DNA of 33,295 nt from Candidatus Terryibacteriota bacterium (GTDB lineage Bacteria; Patescibacteriota; Minisyncoccia; UBA9983). Below are positions 9,821 to 16,752 of the stretch, piece by piece. Both the position numbers and the translations under genes were made by a program. Below the pieces are notes generated by a model, which was given only the letters and a program-made list of their open reading frames with translations, was not told the origin of the DNA and did no database searches. Position 1 is the stretch's first letter, and every line of letters starts with the position of its first letter. The stretch lies in the NCBI GenBank assembly GCA_016208535.1, contig JACQXW010000018.1, forward strand, positions 1-33,295, in the 5' to 3' direction.

Positions 9821-11069
9821 AATAAAAATAATTTTTAGAGACCCTGATTTGCGCAAAAAAATTTTTTTTGTGTTTTTTATCCTTGTTTTATTTAGGATTG
9901 GCGCAAGCATTCCCATCCCTGGCATAGACCAGGCCAGACTGGCTTCATTTTTGGCCGGGAATCAGTTTTTCGGGCTCTTGAATATTTTTTCCGGCGGCGG
10001 CCTTTCCAATCTTTCCATTGTAATGTTGGGAGTGGCCCCTTACATCACTGCCACCATCATCATGCAGCTTTTGACCATGATTTTTCCAAGACTAAAGGAG
10101 ATATACCACGAGGAGGGAGAGGCCGGCAGGCAGAGGTTCAATCAATATTCCAGGCTTTTGACAATTCCATTGGCCTTTCTTCAGGGTTTCGGCCTTTTGG
10201 CCTTGCTGGAGCGCGAGCAGGTTTTGGTGAACCTTGGTTTTTTTGACAGACTCACAAACATTGTCATTGTGCTTGCCGGCTCCGTGCTTTTGATGTGGCT
10301 GGGAGAATTAATTTCGGAAAAAGGAATCGGCAATGGCATCTCTCTTTTGATTTTCGCCGGCATCGTGGCCTCCATCCCTGGCACCGCCCAGCAGATTCTC
10401 TTTGGTTTTGATGTTTCTCAAATTCCTCTTTATTTTGCGTTCCTGGCAGCGGCTGTTTTGATTATCGCCGGCGTGATTATGATCACTGAGGCTGAACGGC
10501 CCATCCCCGTTTCTTACGCCAAGCAGGTAAGAGGAATGAGGATGTATGGCGGCATGTCCACTCATCTGCCCCTGAGGGTTAATCAGGCAGGAGTGATTCC
10601 CATCATCTTCGCCATTTCCATTCTTTTATTTCCCCAAATGATTGCCAATCTTCTGGCAAATATACAAAACAGCGCGGCGCAATCTCTGGCAAAATTTCTT
10701 TCTATTTTTGCCACCAACCTTTGGATCCACGGCTCCCTTTATTTTATTCTGGTTTTTCTTTTCACTTATTTTTACACTGCTGTTACCTTTGATCCCGGCG
10801 CCATTTCCACCAATCTCCAAAAATCAGGCGCCTTTGTGCCGGGCATCAGGCCGGGCAGGCCCACTGCTGATTACATTGGGAAAATTTTAAACAGAATAAC
10901 TTTGGTGGGAGCGGTTTTTCTTGGTTTGATTGCTGTTCTGCCTTTGGGGATGCGGGCTGTCACCGGCGTGCAGGCCCTGGCGCTCGGCGGCACCGCCCTT
11001 TTGATCGTTGTCTCTGTGGTTTTGGAAACTATCAAACAAATTGAATCCCAAATCGTCATGCGGGAATAA
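9810..11069 (+). CDS. secY: Preprotein translocase subunit SecY
   Basis: DPDLRKKIFFVFFILVLFRIGASIPIPGID...; ten-TM SecY pattern, ends IESQIVMRE. Confidence 0.97.
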   Translation: MWNKIKIIFRDPDLRKKIFFVFFILVLFRIGASIPIPGIDQARLASFLAGNQFFGLLNIFSGGGLSNLSIVMLGVAPYITATIIMQLLTMIFPRLKEIYHEEGEAGRQRFNQYSRLLTIPLAFLQGFGLLALLEREQVLVNLGFFDRLTNIVIVLAGSVLLMWLGELISEKGIGNGISLLIFAGIVASIPGTAQQILFGFDVSQIPLYFAFLAAAVLIIAGVIMITEAERPIPVSYAKQVRGMRMYGGMSTHLPLRVNQAGVIPIIFAISILLFPQMIANLLANIQNSAAQSLAKFLSIFATNLWIHGSLYFILVFLFTYFYTAVTFDPGAISTNLQKSGAFVPGIRPGRPTADYIGKILNRITLVGAVFLGLIAVLPLGMRAVTGVQALALGGTALLIVVSVVLETIKQIESQIVMRE

Positions 11070-11092
11070 GCGGCAAGGGAACGCAGATAAAA

Positions 11093-11701
11093 ATGCTGGC
11101 GGAAAAATTAGGTTTTTTTCATTCTATTTCCAGTCAGCTCGGAAGAGATTATATCAAAAGCCATTTTGACCAGGAAACTTTGCGGCAAAAAGAAAATTAT
11201 GAAAAAGGTCTTCTTTTTGATTCTGATTGGATGTTTAGGATAGTGCAACAAAAGACTAAGGAAATTTTTGAGCAGAGTCAAGAGCAGGGCGGCATCATTT
11301 ATGACGGTTCGCCCCGCACTCTCTACGAGGCAAAAGAACTTTGTAATTTTTTAACAGGATTGATTGGCAGAGAAAATATAAAAATAATTTATATTGACAT
11401 TGATGAAAATGAATTAAGAAGAAGAATAGAAAGAAGATTGATATGTAATAATTCTCCAGAGCATGTGTTTATAAAGTCCGGCAATTTAAAGCCTGGCTCG
11501 CCATGCCCCGAGAGTGATGGAATTTTAATAGAACGCGATCTGGATAAAAAAGAAATTTTTGACGTGCGGATGGAAAAATATAAAAAGGAAACCATACCAG
11601 CCCTGGAATTTTTAAAAAGGAAACACAAAGTTATAACCATCAACGGCAATCAGCCTATAGAGGCGGTGCGTAACGATATTACAAGAGCCCTGGATTTATG
11701 A
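11093..11701 (+). CDS. adk: Adenylate kinase-like, apparently 5' truncated (P-loop GKGTQ encoded upstream of first ATG without a canonical start)
   Basis: Frame is open from 11045 and reads IPNRHAGISGKGTQIKMLAEKLGFFH; remainder adenylate kinase-like (YDGSPRTLYEAKEL, RRRIERRLICNN). Possible pseudogene. Confidence 0.7.
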   Translation: MLAEKLGFFHSISSQLGRDYIKSHFDQETLRQKENYEKGLLFDSDWMFRIVQQKTKEIFEQSQEQGGIIYDGSPRTLYEAKELCNFLTGLIGRENIKIIYIDIDENELRRRIERRLICNNSPEHVFIKSGNLKPGSPCPESDGILIERDLDKKEIFDVRMEKYKKETIPALEFLKRKHKVITINGNQPIEAVRNDITRALDL

Positions 11702-12468
11702 TTACCATTAAGACTCCGGAGGAAATTAAAATATTGCGCGAGGGAGGCAAAATTCTCGCCTCTATTTTATATCAAGTTGCAAAGAAGGTCAGACCGGGCA
11801 TTGCCACCATTGAGTTGGATAAAATGGCAGAGAAACTAATTAAAGAGGCGGGCGGAGAACCCTCGTTTAAAAATTATAAAACCAGAGAGGACAAAATTCC
11901 GTTTCCCGCCTCATTGTGCGTTTCCATAAACGACGAAGTTGTGCATGGCATTCCCAGTGAGGAGATGATTTTAAAAGAGGGCGATGTTGCCAGTCTGGAT
12001 TTGGGAATGAAATATAAAAATTTTTATACAGACATGGCGATTACTGTTCCGGTTGGCGAAGCGAGCCCGCAGGTAAAAAAAATGATTGAGGTAACAAAAA
12101 AATCTTTGGAAAAGGGGATAGGAGAAATCAAAGAAGGAAAGCAAATCGGCGATATCGGCCACGCCATTCAAACTTATGTTGAGAAAAACGGCTTTAATGC
12201 GGTGCGCAATCTGGTTGGCCATGGAGTGGGGTATAAAGCCCATGAGGAACCGGAGATTCCGAATTTCGGCAGAAAGAGAACAGGAGAGGTTTTAAAAAGA
12301 GGGATGGTTTTGGCATTAGAGCCAATGATTATTGTCGGCTTGCCTGAATTAATTTTAGCCAATGACAACTGGACATGGAAAACAAAAGATGGTTCTCTGG
12401 CCGCCCATTTTGAGCACACTGTTGTTGTCACCAAAACCGGCGCCAAAATACTAACCTCTTTGACCTAA
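11698..12468 (+). CDS. map: Methionine aminopeptidase type I
   Basis: ITIKTPEEIKILREGGKILA...VVHGIPSE...GHGVGYKAHEEPEIPNFG...EHTVVVT. Confidence 0.96.
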   Translation: MITIKTPEEIKILREGGKILASILYQVAKKVRPGIATIELDKMAEKLIKEAGGEPSFKNYKTREDKIPFPASLCVSINDEVVHGIPSEEMILKEGDVASLDLGMKYKNFYTDMAITVPVGEASPQVKKMIEVTKKSLEKGIGEIKEGKQIGDIGHAIQTYVEKNGFNAVRNLVGHGVGYKAHEEPEIPNFGRKRTGEVLKRGMVLALEPMIIVGLPELILANDNWTWKTKDGSLAAHFEHTVVVTKTGAKILTSLT

Positions 12469-12520
12469 ATTTAGTTTTGGGCAATAATTGATTTTTATGG
12501 TAATATATAATAAGTAATAA

Positions 12521-12558
12521 AATAACACTTTTTATGCTATCGCCTGTAAATTGTTATT
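12521..12558 (+). repeat. 38-bp direct repeat, copy 1 (left of PaaX/Cas2-like gene)
   Basis: AATAACACTTTTTATGCTATCGCCTgtaaaTTGTTATT; 33/38 identical to 13180-13217; internal inverted symmetry AATAACA/TGTTATT. Confidence 0.92.
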
Positions 12559-12579
12559 GAAATACTAATAGTTATAGTT

Positions 12580-13161
12580 ATGGATACCAAAACGTTAAAA
12601 AATAGAATTTCTGATATAAAATCATCTACAATTACAAAGTGCATACTCGCGACCATTGGTTTTGCCGGGTTGGTAACAATTATCGTCATTGCGCCGAATT
12701 CTTTGCAAATGCTGGAGTTGTTTGGCCTTGGAAGAAAGCGCTACAAACCAAACAGCGTTTACGCAACATTTAAACGCCTGCAAAAACAAAGATTTGTGGA
12801 TATTTTGGAAAAAGGCGATAAAACAATTATAAAAATTACAGAAGCAGGTAAGAAAAAACTTTTGGAATATAGTTTTGATGATATGAAAATTAAAAAGCCG
12901 AATAAATGGGATGGAAAATGGCGGATTGTGGGATTTGATATTCCGGAAAAATACAAAAAGATGAGAGAGGCGCTGAGGCATAAATTAAACGAACTTGGTT
13001 TTGTAAAATTACAAAAAAGTCTTTTTGTCCATCCTTATGAATGCAGAGATGAAGTAGAGTTCATAGGAGAATTTTTCCAGATCCATAAATTTATTACCTT
13101 TATTGAGGCAGATTCAATAAGTAATGATAATTACTTAAAATATAAATTCAATTTATATTAA
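12580..13161 (+). CDS. PaaX-like regulator / Cas2-like fold protein
   Basis: Winged-helix-like N-terminal part (NSVYATFKRLQKQRFVDILEKGDKTIIKITEAGKKKLLEYS) followed by KWRIVGFDIPEKYKKMREALRHKLNELGFVKLQKSLFVHPYEC, typical of the PaaX middle/Cas2-like domain. Confidence 0.75.
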   Translation: MDTKTLKNRISDIKSSTITKCILATIGFAGLVTIIVIAPNSLQMLELFGLGRKRYKPNSVYATFKRLQKQRFVDILEKGDKTIIKITEAGKKKLLEYSFDDMKIKKPNKWDGKWRIVGFDIPEKYKKMREALRHKLNELGFVKLQKSLFVHPYECRDEVEFIGEFFQIHKFITFIEADSISNDNYLKYKFNLY

Positions 13162-13179
13162 TATTTTAATAATAATAAT

Positions 13180-13217
13180 AATAACACTTTTTATGCTATC
13201 GCCTATTTTTTGTTATT
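13180..13217 (+). repeat. 38-bp direct repeat, copy 2 (right of PaaX/Cas2-like gene)
   Basis: AATAACACTTTTTATGCTATCGCCTattttTTGTTATT. Confidence 0.92.
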
Positions 13218-13280
13218 TTTCAAAAAATTTTTAAAAATTAATGATTTTTTAATAATTTACTGATATACTGCTTAATAGCT

Positions 13281-13667
13281 ATGCGATTGATGGGAATTGA
13301 TTATGGGGAAAAGAGGATTGGGGTCGCGCTTTCGGATGAGGGCAGGGAGTTTGCTTTTGCGCATAGTGTGGTTGAAAATAACAAGAATACAATCAAAAAA
13401 ATTAAAAAAATATGCGGGGAAAACAAAGTTTTTAAAATTGTTTTAGGAGAGTCGTTTGATTACAGGGGCCAACCTAATCCCATTATGAAAAAAATCGAGC
13501 CGTTTAAGAAATTATTGGAAAAAGAAACCAGCCTGCCGGTGGTTTATCAATCAGAAACTTTGACCACACAAGAGGCGGAGCGGGAGCAAGGGAAGATTGA
13601 AAAAATTGACGCCTCAGCCGCAGCCCTCATTCTCAGAAGTTATATAGAACGGCAAAAAATGGTATGA
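13281..13667 (+). CDS. ruvX: Putative Holliday junction resolvase YqgF/RuvX
   Basis: MRLMGIDYGEKRIGVALSDEGREFAFAHSVV; DASAAALILRSYIE C-terminal motif. Confidence 0.9.
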   Translation: MRLMGIDYGEKRIGVALSDEGREFAFAHSVVENNKNTIKKIKKICGENKVFKIVLGESFDYRGQPNPIMKKIEPFKKLLEKETSLPVVYQSETLTTQEAEREQGKIEKIDASAAALILRSYIERQKMV

Positions 13668-13685
13668 TACAATCAAACATAACAA

Positions 13686-14219
13686 ATGTTGTCAAAATTC
13701 AAATTTAAGAAAATTATTTACCCCCTGATTTCCGGCATTGTCGCCATTCTCATTGTCATTATCTTTATCTATTCAGTCAGGTTTTTGGCCAAGGCAATTG
13801 ATATGGTTTTTACCACAGACACTGAATCTTTGGAGTCGCATCTAATTAGATTGGATATGGAAAATTTTTACCGGGTGGCGGAAAAATTGGGGATTAGTTT
13901 GAGTAGTCAGTCGTTAGTTGTGGGTAGTCAGTTATCATTGGATAAAACTGCGGTTAAAATTAAGGTTATAAACAGCACTAAAACCAGCGGACTGGCCAAA
14001 GAACTTAAAACAATTTTAGAGGCAGGCGGTTTTTTAATTAATGAAATAGACACCATCTCTCCTGTCTTGGCAACCACAACGATAAGAATCAAAGAATCTA
14101 AAAAAGATTATACCTCGCTTGTCAAAGAGACAATTTCTCAAAAATATACGGAAATAGAGGAAGGGGTATTAAAAGAGGACAATATTTACGATATCATTAT
14201 AATAATAGGGTCGAAATGA
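13686..14219 (+). CDS. Membrane-anchored protein with LytR C-terminal-like domain
   Basis: N-terminal TM; VKIKVINSTKTSGLAKELKTILEAGGFLINEID resembles LytR_C domains. Confidence 0.65.
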   Translation: MLSKFKFKKIIYPLISGIVAILIVIIFIYSVRFLAKAIDMVFTTDTESLESHLIRLDMENFYRVAEKLGISLSSQSLVVGSQLSLDKTAVKIKVINSTKTSGLAKELKTILEAGGFLINEIDTISPVLATTTIRIKESKKDYTSLVKETISQKYTEIEEGVLKEDNIYDIIIIIGSK

Positions 14220-14264
14220 TTATTAACTTATAACTTACAACTTACAACTAACAACTAATTATTT

Positions 14265-14759
14265 ATGGAAGAGATTAAGGGAAAATATATTTGGGGTTTG
14301 TTGAGATTGGGAATGGGTTGGATTTTTTTCTGGGCTTTTATTGATAAAGTGTTTGGGCTTGGTTTTGCCACGCCGGCAGGCAAGGGATGGGTTGACGGTA
14401 TTTCGCCGACGTTCGGCTTTTTAAAATTCGCCGTCAAAGGCCCATTCGCAGAATTTTATCAAGGTTTGGCAGGCAATCCGACCGTGGATTGGCTGTTTAT
14501 GATGGGCTGTTTGTTAATCGGTCTCTCCTTTATTCTTGGCATTGGAATGAGGATTGCCGCCTATTCCGGAGTGCTGATGTATATTTTGATGTACACTGCC
14601 GGTTTTATGCCGCCGGTTCACAATCCTTTTCTTGATGAACATATTATGTTTCCCATTTTGATGCTGGGATTAATGAAGATAGGGGCGGGCCAATGGCTTG
14701 GTTTTGGCAAATGGTGGCAGAACACGGCATTGGTGCAAAAGTTTCCAATATTAAAATAA
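14265..14759 (+). CDS. DoxX-like integral membrane protein
   Basis: RLGMGWIFFWAFIDKVFGLGF...; four TM segments, DoxX/thiosulfate:quinone oxidoreductase-like. Confidence 0.7.
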   Translation: MEEIKGKYIWGLLRLGMGWIFFWAFIDKVFGLGFATPAGKGWVDGISPTFGFLKFAVKGPFAEFYQGLAGNPTVDWLFMMGCLLIGLSFILGIGMRIAAYSGVLMYILMYTAGFMPPVHNPFLDEHIMFPILMLGLMKIGAGQWLGFGKWWQNTALVQKFPILK

Positions 14760-14763
14760 AAAA

Positions 14764-16077
14764 ATGAGGATTTTGCTTGCCTATTATTCCCGAACTAACA
14801 GCACCCGGGCCTTGGCCTTGGCTATTCAGGGTGAATTGGAAAAAAGAGGGCATAGCATTGATATTGAGGAAATTAAGGCAAAAAACGAGCATAATTTTTG
14901 GTATTGGTTTTTTTTGAGATTTTTTAAGGGAGAATGCGAGATTCAGGAGCCAAAGATAAAGGATGTTTCCAAATATGACGCCATTCTCATCGGCTCGCCC
15001 AATTGGACCCGGCTCTCTTTGCCAATGGCAAGATATTTAAAAGAGGCCGCGGGCCTGGAATTTAAAAATACTTTTCTTTTTTCCACCACCGCTCTTTGGC
15101 CCTGGTTTGAGTGGTATATTTTTTCCGCCTATCTTTTGGACGTCACCTTTAATAAGATTGTTTCCAAGAAAAAGGGCAGGGCCATGGAGAGCATAATGGT
15201 TTCCAGTATATTTAAGAAAAAATGGGGAACAAATTCTCTTTATGGCAAAAATAAAATTCAAGAGTTGGGCGACAATATTGAGCATCCGCCTGTTTCCTTT
15301 AAGGAGTTTTCCATTAAACAAAATGAGATTGAAAAGAGCCGCTTTTTGATAACTTTTTTTCTCTGTCTTCTTTTTTTCTCCGCCATCATTCAGTTTGTTT
15401 TTAAAATCATAATTTTTCCCGAGCAAAAATTTTTTATTTTCTGGCTGGTTAATTTTTTTACCTTAAGCACTCTGGTTTTCATTCTCCAGAAAAAATGGAG
15501 GGTGTATCTCATTAAATATATTTCCGCCTTCTTTTTGATTTTGAGTTTGACCCTGCCTCATTTGATTTTTCACCGCCTAATGGAAAAGACTGTGATTTTT
15601 TCCGAGATTAGCTTTTCTTATATCCTTGCCTTGGTTTTTATCAGTTTTTGGAGGGAATACAAAATTGTCCTTCTGGCAGGAGCCTTCTCTCTTCTTGGTT
15701 ATTATCTCTTATTTTTAAGTTTTCTGAACGGAGATTCTTACGCCTTCACTCCCTTTTTTGATGTCTCTGTCATTGTCTTGATAACCGCCATCATCAGTTT
15801 TATCATCAGGCATGCCAATAAATATTATCTCAACCTTTTGGAAAATATGGATGACTTGGAGAGAAAGAGCAGGGAGTTGGAGAAAACCGCCGGCAATCTA
15901 AAAATGGAAAAGGCGCTGCTGGAAGATTTGAAAGAAAACCTGGAGGAGATGGTGAAGAAAAGAACAGAGGAGTTGCAGAAAAAGGTGGATGAACTGGAGC
16001 GCTTTCACAATCTCACCGTGGGCCGGGAATTGAAGATGATGGAATTAAAAAAGGAGATTGAAAAATTAAAAAAATAG
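14764..16077 (+). CDS. Flavodoxin-like domain fused to multi-TM sensor region and coiled coil
   Basis: MRILLAYYSRTNSTRALALAIQGELEKRGHS (flavodoxin N-terminus), about 7 TM helices, C-terminal coiled coil ...RTEELQKKVDELERFHNLTVGRELKMMELKKEIEKLKK. Confidence 0.7.
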   Translation: MRILLAYYSRTNSTRALALAIQGELEKRGHSIDIEEIKAKNEHNFWYWFFLRFFKGECEIQEPKIKDVSKYDAILIGSPNWTRLSLPMARYLKEAAGLEFKNTFLFSTTALWPWFEWYIFSAYLLDVTFNKIVSKKKGRAMESIMVSSIFKKKWGTNSLYGKNKIQELGDNIEHPPVSFKEFSIKQNEIEKSRFLITFFLCLLFFSAIIQFVFKIIIFPEQKFFIFWLVNFFTLSTLVFILQKKWRVYLIKYISAFFLILSLTLPHLIFHRLMEKTVIFSEISFSYILALVFISFWREYKIVLLAGAFSLLGYYLLFLSFLNGDSYAFTPFFDVSVIVLITAIISFIIRHANKYYLNLLENMDDLERKSRELEKTAGNLKMEKALLEDLKENLEEMVKKRTEELQKKVDELERFHNLTVGRELKMMELKKEIEKLKK

Positions 16078-16085
16078 CAAATAAT

Positions 16086-16478
16086 ATGGATAATTTTTTG
16101 GAAAACGAACAAAAATACCGCGAGATAATAGGTGATATCATAGAAAACACCTCTCTTTGCATCAAGGTTTTTGATGAAAAAATGAATCTTATTTTTATCA
16201 ACAAGGGAGGCCGGGAGGAGCATTTTATCAAGGACGACGAGGATATACGCAAATGGAACTGGCTGAAAACGGTTAAGGAGCAATACCAGATGGAAGTCGT
16301 GGAAAAATTCCAGAGGGCGTTTTTAAGGGGCGAGAGCAGTGTGGCGGAATTTGAGCATACGCCAGAGGGTTCTAGCCATAAATGGTGTCTTGGTTTGCTC
16401 TCTCCGATTAAGGACAAAGAGGGCAAGGTCAAATCGGTTTTGTTTTTATCCATAGATATCAGTAATTCACCCCGTTAG
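16086..16478 (+). CDS. PAS-domain protein; stop codon lies inside a mobile element TIR
   Basis: PAS-like sequence nearly parallel to PAS domains of the downstream kinase (LCIKVFDEKMNLIFINKGGREEHFIKDDEDIRKW...); ends TCA CCC CGT TAG. Confidence 0.75.
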   Translation: MDNFLENEQKYREIIGDIIENTSLCIKVFDEKMNLIFINKGGREEHFIKDDEDIRKWNWLKTVKEQYQMEVVEKFQRAFLRGESSVAEFEHTPEGSSHKWCLGLLSPIKDKEGKVKSVLFLSIDISNSPR

Positions 16479-16750
16479 AGATTAAAGACTTATGATTTAT
16501 GTATATGTAATAAAAAGTCGAAAGACTAATAGATGGTATACTGGTAGCACAAATGATTTACGGAAACGCTTTAATCAGCACAATGAAGGCAAATCAACTT
16601 GGACAAAAAATCAGACTCCTTGGGATTTAATATATTACGAAGCTTGTTTAAACGAGCAAGATGCAAGGTCGAGAGAAAAATATTTAAAATCAGGTATGGG
16701 TAAACGTTATCTTAAAAATCGTTTAAAGCGTTTCCTGTCTCTAACGGGGT
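16469..16750 (+). mobile_element. GIY-YIG TIR element, copy 1 (282 bp)
   Basis: Perfect 12-bp terminal inverted repeats ACCCCGTTAGAG (16469-16480) / CTCTAACGGGGT (16739-16750) around a GIY-YIG ORF. Confidence 0.75.
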
Positions 16751-16752
16751 AA
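16492..16752 (+). CDS. GIY-YIG domain nuclease, 86 aa
   Basis: YVYVIKSRKTNRWYTGSTNDLRKRFNQHN...YYEACLNEQDARSREKYLKSG; C-terminal SLTG encoded by the right TIR. Confidence 0.9.
   Translation: MIYVYVIKSRKTNRWYTGSTNDLRKRFNQHNEGKSTWTKNQTPWDLIYYEACLNEQDARSREKYLKSGMGKRYLKNRLKRFLSLTG

Noticed and set aside
12521-13217. CRISPR array candidate (38-bp repeats beside a Cas2-like gene)
   Set aside because: Only two repeat copies about 620 bp apart with a gene between them, no spacer-sized units and no other cas genes.
15037-15426. 129-aa minus-strand ORF opposite the flavodoxin-like gene
   Set aside because: Shadow ORF within a longer coding sequence with clear domain features.
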